Shown here: positions 34,825 through 45,838 of the stretch, piece after piece | Layout: every line of letters begins with the position of its first letter | Numbering within the stretch: position 1 is the first letter of the stretch | DNA from: Pseudomicrostroma phylloplanum | Lineage: Eukaryota; Basidiomycota; Exobasidiomycetes; Microstromatales | Assembly: GCA_039545275.1 (NCBI GenBank) | Contig: BCHS01000005.1 | Location: 558,001-622,000 of the forward strand | Direction: 5' to 3' | Length of the DNA: 64,000 nucleotides | The notes under the pieces: generated by a model | The model's database searches: none | Seen by the model: the letters and a program-made list of their open reading frames with translations, nothing else | Told to the model about the DNA's origin: nothing | Position numbers and translations under genes: made by a program

Positions 34825-35059
34825 GAGCTCATAGGGCGCAATATCGCTAATCGTCTTGAACAAGGTCAAGGTGAGAAGGATTGGGCTGGTCACCTTTGGT
34901 CTTGACGGACTGGGACTCAGCTCCACTCGCCTTTCCGCGCAAAATGTCGCCGTGATCCTACAAGGAGTGAGGAGCTTCTTCCTCACCCCTTGACTTCGGC
35001 AGCTCACTCCCAGTCCAGCAGTCTGTCCCTCTCGCTGCTATCAACGAGCGACCTCGACC
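34825..35059. promoter_or_regulatory. Short divergent promoter MORG1 / helicase
   Basis: 235 bp separate the two ATGs. No TATA box recognised. Confidence 0.45.
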
Positions 35060-38000
35060 ATGGCAAAGAAGAAGAAGCCGACCCTCAAGTCGTCGGTGAA
35101 CAGGGGTTTCGCCACGACTAGTGTGCCCAGCAAGAAGCCAGTAGAGACGCCAGCAGAGGAGGAAGCCAAGAGTGAGCAGAGCAATGGCAAAGGACAGGCT
35201 TCAGCTGCCTCACAGGCACTCTCTGGAGCTGTACATGCCCCGCCCAAAGATGCTGAAGCGGGAGCATGGAATGCTGAGACTGACTTTGAGGTGGACGCGG
35301 AGGAGATGGAGCTGCAGATGCTGGTGGAGCGGTTGAATGATCGAGCAGAGCGGGAGGTGACGCGGTTATGGAAGGTGAGACAGAGCCAGTCGAGAGCAAG
35401 ACACGAAGGTCGCTGAGCTGACCAGTCAGCGATACCTTCTCTTCGCAGGCCGTCGACTTCGATCGTCGCATGTCAAGCTCGCTGCCGAGCTTCGAGGTCG
35501 ATGCTGCTACTAATGAACGGGCACTCGCGCTTGCTGCCAATGGCATCTCCCGGTCCGACTTGGCAGCTACCAGCACTTCTTCAAGCACTACAGAACCTGC
35601 TTCTGGTGCCGCAACACCATCTGAAGCGGGAGGGCAGCGTGGTGGAATGGCCGCGCCCACCCTGACACCACTGCCGTCCAACCTTCTCGATGAGGACAAG
35701 CTCTACATTCGTGCGCTCACCACATACGGACTCCTACAGAAGCTCGGCTTCTCCGCAGAGGAAGCAGAGAGGGCTCTCAGAGCCACGACGGGACCATACG
35801 ACCTCGAAGACTGTATTGCCTACCTGGTCTCTGTCCTGGACGAGCAAGAGATGCTAGCGGTAGAGAAGCGGCAGAAAGGGATAGAGACTGAAGACTCGAG
35901 CGCAGAGGCCGAGAGCAGCTCCAGCACGGACGCGTCAATACCTCCTCAGCACTCTGCATACACTTTTGAAAGGACAGTGGGTCCTCGAGGCGGCTTCAAC
36001 TCCCAAGCGAAAGCCAAGGCGGGTAAGAAGGCCAACGGCGAGGGAACGCCTGCCCCTGCTGAGGTCACCGACCTCGAAGCTGCCGAACTCACGAACAAGC
36101 TCCGAAGCCTCTCGTTGTCATGCGTTACCCTCGTGTCGGATCTCGAGACAGAGATCAGCGAGGGGTCCAGTGGGTCAGGTCTAATGGACACACTAGAGAG
36201 TCCATCGACCGCCTGGGCGAGAGCCAGGTTAGGCATCATCAAGCTCGACCGCCTCAAAGGTCAGCAGACAAAGCTAGTCAGGACAGGGGCCAATGAAAGC
36301 GCGGCATTTGATGTCACAAAGATCACGAAGCTGTCTGCTCGTCTTACAGACTTGATGAAAGACTCGGAGCGTCAGAGAGACTTTGATAGGGAAGGAGCGG
36401 CAGAGTATCTCCGGCAAGAGAGGACACTATGGGAAGAGACGCTGGTCGAAGCGGATGACGGCAAAGCACGGAAACCGGCCGCCCCCAAGATAGCAGCCGA
36501 TGGTGAAGAGTCTGACACAGACGAGGACGACTCGCAATCTCAAAGCCCAGCACAAGCGACTCCCAATGGCACTGCAACACCAAGCGAGGAGACCACTGCC
36601 GAGACAGGTGACAAAGAGGACAATGCTGATGAAGAGGGTGGGGATATGTTCGGTGGCCTGCTCGACGAGACACCGCAGGAGGTGGTCGACGCATCCACAG
36701 GCGTCACTATCAAGGTACGAGCGCTACCCACCACTATCAAAGGCGGTCGCACACCTCGTGCTCTGCTCGCAGAGTCTCTTCGACGTCTCGACCCCACCGC
36801 TCATACGCGTTTCGATGCAGTGTTGACCGGTGGCAGGATCTGTCGTAGCCGTCTCGCGCTACGGTGGTCAGGCCCGGAAGGCAAAAAGTCTTCCCAGAGC
36901 TACCTCGACATCTTCCAGCTGACTGGTGAAGGGGCAGAGTCAGCATCTGCTGCCGAAGATATGCTTGCTACAGTTGCCCTCAACTGCATAGAGCGGGATA
37001 GGCCTACCTATCGTAGTCTACCTGGGCCGTATCGGGGATGGTATGAAGAGCTGGAGCGATATCGAAAGACTGAGAAGAGCGCGAAAGCGGTTGGGACGCT
37101 CAAACAGATCAAGAATATCGTGCAGCCTCGACTCGATGAGATAGAGACTCGAAAGGCACAAGCAAAGGCAGGAGGTAGCGCATCAGTCGAAACAGTCAAA
37201 GTCAGCGAGACTGATGGGCAGTCGCACCTCGGTGCGCTCGCCCAGGGAGCGGTCAAATCTCTCAACGAGCAGCAAGCAGCCAGACAAAGAGAGCAGATTC
37301 ATGAGAAGATGGCGGCTCCTTCGTATCAGAAGATGCTTCCTCAGAGGCAGTCTCTACCCATCTACAAGTATCGCGACCACATCCTAGACATCCTCGATAA
37401 CAACCAGGTCTTTGTGCTGAGTGGTGAGACGGGTTGCGGTAAGTCCACGCAAATTCCGGCGTACATTCTCGAGCACTGCATGTCACAGGGAAAGCCCTGC
37501 AAGATCTACTGCACTGAGCCGAGGAGAATCAGTGCCATATCCCTTGCTGAGCGAGTCAGTCAGGAGCTTGGCGAGCCTCGAGGAGCTGTGGGAGGGGATA
37601 GCAGTCTAGTTGGATATGCCATCAGACTTGACAGCCACATCGGCAGGGAAGCGAAGCTCGTCTATGCTACGTCCGGTATTCTACTGCGCATGCTGGAAGG
37701 CACATCCGTGAACGAAGTGACGCACATCATCATCGACGAGGTCCATGAAAGGAGCATCGAGAGCGACTTCTTGCTCATCATTTTGAAGACGCTCATTCAA
37801 TACCGCAAGGACCTCAAAGTCATCCTCATGTCGGCCACTCTAGATGCCGAGCGTATCAGTGCCTATTGCGGTGGCTGCGCAGTCATTCAAGTGCCTGGAA
37901 GAACGTTTCCTGTGCAGACGAACTACTTGGAGGATGCAGTCGAGTTGACAGGCTACATCGTCGAAGACGATTCGCAGTACGCTGTTCGCCAGCGGAGGGA

Positions 38001-39849
38001 CAAGTACGGCCGCAAGGCAGATGTCCCGGGCAACAAAGCCAAGCTGCAATCAACAGCGGACGACGATGTGCCTCCAGATGACGATGATGATGAAGAGGAG
38101 CGTCAGGGCACAGCTTCCACATCGCTCAAGGGGCAGCGATATTCGCCCAAGACCATCTCGACGATGGACCGAATGGATGAGTACGTCATCAATCACGACT
38201 TGATTGTGTCTTTGATCGAGCGCATCTGCTTTTCGCCAGACCTAGAGCAGTTCAGCCCTGCCATACTAGTATTCATGCCAGGTCTGCAAGACATTCGCAA
38301 ATTGCACGACCTTCTCTTATCTCACCGTGCATTTGGTTCGCAATCTTTCATCGTCTCGCCCTTGCATTCGACACTCAGCAGCGAGGAGCAGAGCTCCGTC
38401 TTCAATATACCCCCCAAAGGCATGCGCAAGATCGTCATCTCAACCAATATCGCAGAGACCGGTGTGACCATCCCGGACGTCACGTGCGTCATAGATACAG
38501 GCAAGCACAGAGAGATGCGCTTCGACGAAAAGAGGCAGACATCGAAGCTGGTCGATTGTTTTGTTGCCAAGAGCAATGCAAAGCAGAGGAGAGGTCGAGC
38601 AGGTCGTGTACAGGAGGGCATTTGCTTCCACTTGTTCACCAAGGAACGCCATGACAAGCATCTCGCCGACCACCCCTTGCCAGAGATGCTCCGGCTTTCT
38701 CTCCAAGACCTTGCTCTCAAGCTCAAGATTATGAAGATTCGCATTGGCAACAGCGTCGGCGAGGCACTGGCTCAGGCTTTAGATCCGCCTTCTCCCGTCA
38801 ATGTGCAGAGAGCCGTCTCGGCATTGATCGAGGTGAAGGCTCTTACGACGACGGAAGAGATCACGCCGCTTGGGCGACATCTGGCCAGGATTCCCCTGGA
38901 CGTCCACATGGGCAAGTTCCTCCTCATCGCAACGCTCTTCAAGTGTCTTGACGCCGCCTTGACCATTGCTGCTGCTCTGAACTCGAAGTCGCCTTTTGTG
39001 ACTCCCTTTGGTCGAGAAGCCGAAGCAGACGCCGCCAAAGCCTCTTTCCGAGTAGGCAACTCTGACTTCCTGACTATCGCCAATGCATTCAACAGCTGGC
39101 GAAGGGCAGTGGGACAGAAGCACCACTTTGTCTTCTGTCGCAAGAGCTTCCTCAGTCACCAGACGCTCCAACAGATCGAAGAGCTCCGACAACAGTACAT
39201 GGCCTTCCTCCTCGACACTGGCTTTGCGCAAGTGGACGAAGCTACGAAGCAGAAGATTGTCGGAACCCGCTATCGATCTGGAGGTGGATCCCAAGTACGG
39301 CTGATGGAGACGCCCGCCTCCCTCGATTCGAACGGACACAGCATCGCGGTCCTCCATGCAGCGCTCGCCGTAGGTCTCTACCCAAAGCTGCTTGCCATTG
39401 ACCCTAGAAGCTACCAGATCAGGACCATCGGCAACAATCAGCCCGCAGCCATCCACCCTTCCTCGATCAACTTCCGACTGCGCCTGGGCGACCTACCCAA
39501 GGGCGTCTCGAATCTGGTCTACTTCACCATCATGCAGTCCAGGCGACTCTACGCAAGAGAGACTGCGCCCGTCCTAGACGCTGCCCTGCTCCTGCTGTGC
39601 GGAGACGTAGACTACAAGTTCTCGTGCAACTCCATCTACATCGACCGCAACAAGCTGCGCTTCCGACTGCCCTCCCTCGCCTCGCTCCTCTCCCTAAAGC
39701 TGCTACGCGAGCAGCTCTCCCGCCTCATCACGGCTTCCTTCCGCTCGCCGGGCAAGCCGTGGACGAAGGATCAGGTGGAGGCATTTGATATCGTGTTGGG
39801 TGCCTTGGGAGCCTTTGCGAACGAGGCGGACCGATTCAAGAACGTGTGA
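35060..39849 (+). CDS. DExH-box RNA helicase, DHX29/DHX57-like
   Basis: Two exons, 35060-35374 and 35449-39849, intron 74 nt, phase 0; about 1571 aa. Basic start (MAKKKKPTLKSSVNRGFATT) typical of fungal DHX29-like helicases. A UBA-like segment (YGLLQKLGFSAEEAERAL, ~185-235) precedes a long charged region. Helicase core: motif I GETGCGKST (~763), Ia TEPRRISAISLAERV, II DEVH (~867), III SATLDA (~898), V STNIAETGVTIPDV, VI QRRGRAGR (~1150). A ~60-residue acidic insert (DDDDDEEE) sits between the two RecA lobes. HA2 and OB-fold domains fill the C-terminus (LPKGVSNLVYF, LLCGDVDYKF). In animals DHX29 helps 43S complexes scan structured 5' UTRs; assignment to DHX29 rather than DHX57 is inference. 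Confidence 0.9.
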
Positions 39850-40168
39850 GCTGTGGGAAGCCTTGCCATCAATCAAGAGGGGGCAAAGATCTGATAGGGT
39901 GGTCTTGGAGAGGGAAGGAATAGAGTGAAGCGCATGATAGATTCTCGTCTTTGTAGACTGAGTGCTCCGTGCCTCGCCTTCTCTTCTGCGTCGTTCCTCA
40001 CATATAGACATCGAGCATTATCGAACAGTGTCCCAAGAGTGATCTAGCGTAGCGTGACTTATTTCCTGACTGTTAATGCCGTCACTGTTGGCAGCGGTAC
40101 GTTTGCTACTCCACTCATCCGCCACTCTGCTGCAAATCAATCTCCAGCCCTGACCCTGACCCTGACCC
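39850..40168. other. Convergent 3' intergenic region
   Basis: 319 bp between the helicase and RIB3 stops. Contains three CCTGAC-type units near 40150-40168. No gene. Confidence 0.55.
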
Positions 40169-41221
40169 TTACGCCCTAGGTCCCACAACGCTCTGCTCTT
40201 CCAAATCCACTCCCCTCTGCTTCGCACTCCCGGCGACTTTGACCAGATCTGCAGGCAGTGGTCCTTCCTTCTCTTCCCTCCAGGCCTTGAGCGCATCGAT
40301 GGTGATGATCCTCAGGTCGTGCTCGCGCGCAAACTTGAAGCAGGCGTCCCGGGAGGCAATGGAGCCTTGCGGGGAGTCTGGGTCGACGAGCTCGCAGAGG
40401 AGCGCGGCGGGGGGTAGATTGGCGGCAGTAGCCAGGTCTGTTGGAGGAGGAGGAGGAGGAGGAGGAGGAGGAGGAGGAGAGGGGGAGAAGGGGCCTTGAG
40501 TACCTTGTGCTGCATGCCGCCCGCACTCGCCTTCCTCTGCTCTCCACTAAGGGTATCCTACTCACCAACAGCAGCCTCCGTATGGCCTCGCCGCACACGA
40601 ACTCCACCCTCTGTGTACCTCAAGGGACAAAGATGTCCCGGTCTTGTGAAATCTTCCGCATTCGCCCTCGCGCCAGTGGCAGCCAGCATTCTTGACGTGA
40701 GCGCCCGATCATGCGCGGAGATGCCGGTAGTGGTGTCGTGCTTGTAGTCGACGGTGACGGTGTAGGCCGTCTTGTTTGGCTCTTGGTTGTTGGGGAACAT
40801 CATGGGGAGGTTGAGGGCGGCGATCCGGGAGGGATGAAGAGAGATGCACACGAAGCCGCTGCGGGGAAAAGATGGGACGGAGACATGAGTCGGGATCTGT
40901 CAGCTGACTTCATCCTGGCAGGAGCCACCATGTCTGGTGGAACCATGACTGCTACAGCGTCACTCACGAGCTATGCCTAATCAGCCAGGCCATCTGCTCC
41001 GTCGTCACCTTATCCGCCGCAATGATCAAGTCTCCCTCATTCTCCCGATCCTCATCGTCAAGCACCACCACGAAGTTCCCGCGCTCGATCTCTGCAACGG
41101 CAGAGTCTATGCTGTCGAACTTGGGATGAGAAGGAGAAGAGGAAGAGGAGGAAGAGGAGGGATTGATGGCGGAAGAGGTAGAGGTGGAGGAAGAGGAGGA
41201 AGCGCCATTGAGGGTCGCCAT
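40169..41221 (-). CDS. RIB3: 3,4-dihydroxy-2-butanone 4-phosphate synthase
   Basis: Three exons: 41221-40968, 40858-40566, 40437-40169; introns 109 and 128 nt; 271 aa. It converts ribulose 5-phosphate to formate and the four-carbon unit used for the riboflavin xylene ring. Seen: FVVVLDDEDRENEGDL (acidic metal site), TTEQMAWLIRHSS-GFVCISL across the first junction, TGISAHDRALT, RPGHLCPLR, RRGHTEAAV-DLATAANL across the second, CELVD, and a C-terminal KFAREHDLRIITIDAL. An N-terminal Ser-rich stretch of ~35 residues precedes the conserved domain, and a ~30-residue tail follows it; yeast Rib3 (208 aa) lacks both. The last exon has no own start codon and is easily missed. The second intron ends in a (TCC)n tract. 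Confidence 0.95.
40443..40480 (+). repeat. (GGA)n microsatellite in RIB3 intron 2
   Basis: About 12.7 units of GGA on the plus strand, read as (TCC)n in the RIB3 transcript, ending 5 nt before the 3' splice site at 40438. Confidence 0.95.
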
Positions 41222-42125
41222 GATGCTGAGCTGCGAGTGCCTGTCTGTCGGCAGACGAAGATGCGGAATGCTGGAGAAAAAGAGTGGGAGGGAACAGTCC
41301 TGACAGACCGAGGCAGTACGGGCAGCGAGAACTGAAGGCGGGCCTTAAGAAACAAAGTTGGTAGAGATCGTTGCGAGCAAAGTAAGGAAAGCTTCCAGTC
41401 ATCAGTCAATATTCCGGCTGACCGGCTTCCTTCCTCCCGCTGTTCTTCTCACCGCGGAAAGAGGGAAAATGCTCCTTCCGTTCCGACCCTCGAGCCTCCC
41501 AACCCGGGAGGCGACGATACAAGAAGCGGCCTGCCCCGCACTACAAACCGCTCAGCGGCTGCCCTTTGCAGTCTGTCCACCTCCTCAGGAATGTCACGCC
41601 CAGTCGTTACGAAAGTCAAATCGCTCAGAAAAGTCTCACCTTAAAAGGGGTACTCCTCGCGCGCTTCAGAGAAATCGGGGCGTGTGTCGTTCTTCCCCTC
41701 TACTGCGAATGCTAAGCTAGCCCTTCTCCCCCTGTGCTCGAACCTGAATGATTCGAGACGAGAAGGGAGGATAGAACTGCCTGAACCCCGCAATTGTTTC
41801 CTTCCAGCGAGCGTGAGCTGCTGGTGGTAAACAGGCGTGGGGAGAGCACACCTCCAGTGCAGTCGTGGAAAGGTGAGAGGACTGATGGACGGCGAGCGTG
41901 AGGGGATCACTAGATTGGGAGGACGGGGGAGGAGGGCCACGGATGGTGACTGGGAATAAAAAATCTGGCAGAATTCCGTGTCTGGTACCGCCACAAGGCC
42001 TGCTGCCTGTTTCCTAACATCGCTCATTGTCATACTAGCGGCACTGCTTCTTGACCGGAACTTGCTCTATTGATAAGGTAGTCCTGGCCAGACCTATTCC
42101 CATGTGCCTCTTTGTTCTTCACAGT
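41222..42125. promoter_or_regulatory. Intergenic: RIB3 promoter and STT3 3' UTR
   Basis: 904 bp between two minus-strand genes. Short open frames only, none resembling a known protein. Confidence 0.45.
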
Positions 42126-44574
42126 CTAAGTGACCGACTTCTTCCCCTTCCTCGCGGTCTTACCACTCGGCCGTGCACCTCCAGCAGAGGCAGCACCAGC
42201 AACAATCGGTCCGTCCCTCCTCTTGCCAGCCTCAAAGGCATTGGCAGCTGGCAGAGGCCTGCCAAGAGGGTCCTCCTTCTTCACTTGGTAGATCCTCACG
42301 ATCCAATTCTCGCTCGTGAAAGCCTCATCCAAGATGTCCAGCTTGGGCGAGATAGTGGCCGTTTGTTGACCCCGGACTCGGTCCATGGCAGCACGACCGC
42401 CGAACAGCTCGTTGAAGCGGTAGTAGGACATCTTGTACATCAGGCTTTCCTTCATCGTCTCACTTGCTGTGTCGCCAATGCTGTACTCTCCTCGCTTAGT
42501 GAAGTATGCAGCCTCTTTGATCTCATCAGGCCAGATACCTCCCGAGATCCTGATCATCCACAGGAACTTGTTGATGTCGTCCCCTGAGAAGCCGAGCAGA
42601 CCTCCGAAGATGACGAGGACATAATCGACATCGTGCTTCCTCAGGTATGGCTCGGACTTCTCCTCGGAGGTTGACATCATCCTACCTACTGTAGCAATGT
42701 GTGTGTTGTTCCAGGTGTTGTTGTCTACAAGAGTAGGTCGATCGGCCATACCGGCGATCTGGTACCCGTAGTCCCACCAAGACATGACATTTGCGTCGAC
42801 GGGTGTGTTTTGACGCAGCCAGTAGTATGCCTCACGGAAGTCGTCGATGATATGCTGGGAGCCGTCAGGATTCCTGCTTGCCAAGACGACCGAGGGCGAT
42901 GAGTAGGCAGTGGATGTGACGAATGTGCAGTGGAGCACAAAGACCAGAAGGAGTACGAGCGTGTAGACAGACACCAGGATCCTTGTGTCCAGGCCGTAAA
43001 CACCAACGCTACCTACAGCAGCGCGAGCCTTAGCCTTTGCGATCTGTACTGGACCAGCGCTACTCTTAGCCGCACCAGCCTTTTTGGCCCCCTTCTTACC
43101 ATTGGCTGGCGATGCCGGAACAGTAGGCTGCAAGTCTTCAGTAAGAGACTTTGTGCTGTCTGCTGGAGTCTCGGGCTCCTGAGGATCCAGGTAGGTGTCC
43201 AAGAGAGTGCTGATGGCAATTGCAGCGCTGACACAGACGACTGGTGTGAGGGTCAGCATCAGACGCACCATGACAGATGCGAAGTAGCTGCAAGTCACGG
43301 CGTAGATGATCACGAAGACGTGCTCGTCTCGCAGCTGCCTGAACAAGAGGAAGATACCAGCCGGGAAGAGGAAGATGAGCATCTCCAGGTCGAAGAAGAA
43401 GGCCGGCCACGCGGGAGGCTGGTGCTCCGAGACGGACGCAACAAGGGGCATATGCTTCTTGGCATAGCCCGTGTCCCACAGACTGTAGAATCGGCCAGTC
43501 CAAGGCGCGATCTTGCCGTTCACAGACAAGACCAGGAAGCCGCTGAAGGCAATGAAGAAGATGCCCACTACGGCGCCTCGCAGCAAGACCTTGAACTGCT
43601 TCGAGGGGACAAGAGATCGAACAAATTCGGCAAAGGCTACCAGCTGCAGGAGACCAAAGACACCTAGGGGTGCCATATGCTCGCTCGTGGTGACAGGGTT
43701 GTTGCCGACGAAGGGCACCTGACAACTTGCGAGAGTACCGACGACGTAGTAACTGCTGAAGGCAACGTACAGCCTATTGTTGAATCGACCCATGAGTATC
43801 AAGGCAAAGACGTGCATAGGGATGACGTTGGTGATGAAGACATAGCCTCCCCAAGCAGCAACCATGTAGAAGTAGAAGAGTGCGCACGCAGTGCCGTACA
43901 TCATGCTACCCTCCTTCATTGCCTTGATCCATAGGTAGAAGACGATCATCAGCAGGAAGATGGCGATAGCCTCGTTGTCATACGAGCCGGCGACAGAGCG
44001 GGAAATGTATCCTGAAGTGGGTGGTACGGACCGGGAGGCGTAAGTCTACGACCATCTTCGTTAGCTCGATAGTCCCCCTGTCACGCTCGCACTTACCTGG
44101 AGCAATTCCGATGAAAGCTGCTGCCAACAGTCCAGCGGCATCGTCTTTCATCGAAGCTGTGAATGCATACGTTGCCCAAGCTGTCATTCCGCTGAATGCG
44201 GGAGCGAGGAGAACGCAGACATTACGGATGTCGATTGGGATATTGATAGCGTGGAGGAAGTTGTAGATGGCGCCTGAAGTGACCATCAAGCCGGGGTAGA
44301 GTGTCCCACCTGCTGCTCTTCCCAGCGGGTACCAAGCCTTCTCATCGAACCAGTTCCAGAAGCGGTAGAAACCGTCTTCTGTGAGCACCTTTGTAGCTCT
44401 GTAATTGAACCAGGGGTCGAACTCGTGGATGATGGACTCGTGACGCACGACGGCAAAGAGACGAGAGGAGACGGCTGCGCCTGCGATCAGGATGATGATG
44501 ACCAGACGCAAGAGAGAAGCGACGTTCCTCGTCGTCTCAGGCGACATCGTCGGCAGACGATATGCGTACGTCAT
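42126..44574 (-). CDS. STT3: Oligosaccharyltransferase catalytic subunit Stt3
   Basis: Two exons, 44574-44097 and 44011-42126, intron 85 nt, phase 1; about 787 aa (yeast Stt3 718). It transfers the lipid-linked glycan to Asn-X-Ser/Thr in the ER lumen. Seen: [24 protein letters not shown] (first catalytic Asp loop), [68 protein letters not shown], the signature WWDYG and the [11 protein letters not shown] region, with about a dozen hydrophobic spans. A ~50-residue Lys/Ala/Pro-rich insert ([13 protein letters not shown]) before the last span and a basic C-terminal tail ending KKSVT explain the extra length. First ATG in frame is 44574; a second at 44547 (MSPETTRN) is possible. Confidence 0.97.
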
Positions 44575-45838
44575 CTTGAGGAGAGCGATGAGGGAAAAGG
44601 GGTGGTGGAAAGGAAGCCCTTGGTGAGCAGTAGCGAAGAAGGAGTGCTTGGACGTGAGCACTGACACCTTGTCGGAGAGTGAACCTCGTGCCGAGTCTCC
44701 GTTGGCAGCCCCGGACGTCGGATCGGAAGTACAGCACGTCCAAACACGGCGTCACACAGGCAATGAACGATAGAAGGCCAGTCACACGATGAGGAAAGGA
44801 GGAGCCATGGCGACGTCGAAAGGTCGTGATGCCGCTCAACATCGCTGTGGTAGCAGTCGGACGAAACACGGGCGTGCTAGATCGAGAAAGACGAACACTG
44901 TTACGGTCCTTGCTATGAGGGGACTGCTCTGTGAATGTCGGCTGCTGCACACCTGAGCAACTCTTCCGCCCTGACACACACCATGAGTGATTAAGCTACG
45001 TGACAATCAGAAGTGATAGCGTCTCGGTATCAACGACGTTCAACCACTGTCCGCCATACCCGGAACGAGGGAGGTGTTGCATCCGTCATTGGCCAGAGCT
45101 TAAAACACAGGTTGATGTTCCGCCTTGGCCCAGGGACAGCGGTAGACTAGGGTGGGATGGCCTGCCTCCACACTCCTGGATCAGTGGCTGCTGTCTCCCG
45201 CGCAAAAGCACAGGCGACCTGCTTGCTTGGCTGTGGCTGGCGGCAACCAGCCAACGCCCGTCCCCCCAACGGCCCCCCCGGCGTGCGTGCCTTGCCTTGC
45301 CTGCCTGCCCTCCCCGCCTTCCTTCTTCTCACGAGTGACAGACAGCAGCAAGGCTTGAGCTAATACCCATACGATCTACACAACGACGAAGCAGGTGTTT
45401 CTCTCCAGCCACTACCAAGTCCACTCTGCCGGGTCACTCTTCTCTTTCCATTCACGATCCTCGACCCACCCAGCGCCCCGCGCACAGGACGACCATCGTA
45501 GCCTCGGACTTCCCTCCGGGCTTTTCTCATCCGTCCGGCGCCTCACATCATCGCGACGGCCTACTCAACAACACACCCACCTGTCTGTAACGATTGTAAC
45601 GTAGACGAAGCATCTTCGACACATAGCTTCCTCCTCTATACCGCTCTTCATTCCCATCATCTTCATCTCGGGGCTGGACTAAGCTTGAACGCAACACCGC
45701 CTCCGAGCCTAAACAACACGACTTCCGGACACCATCAAATATAGAAGCGGACAGGTACACAGACTCACACACCTGTCTTGAACCTCGGCGATATCAGCAT
45801 CACCTCAGATCTTTGCGTGACGCCTACACAATCACAAG
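44575..45838. promoter_or_regulatory. Divergent promoter region STT3 / CDC55
   Basis: 1.26 kb between divergent starts; no gene recognised. C-rich homopolymer runs near 45260-45280. The last ~450 bp read as a pyrimidine-rich leader of CDC55. Confidence 0.45.
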
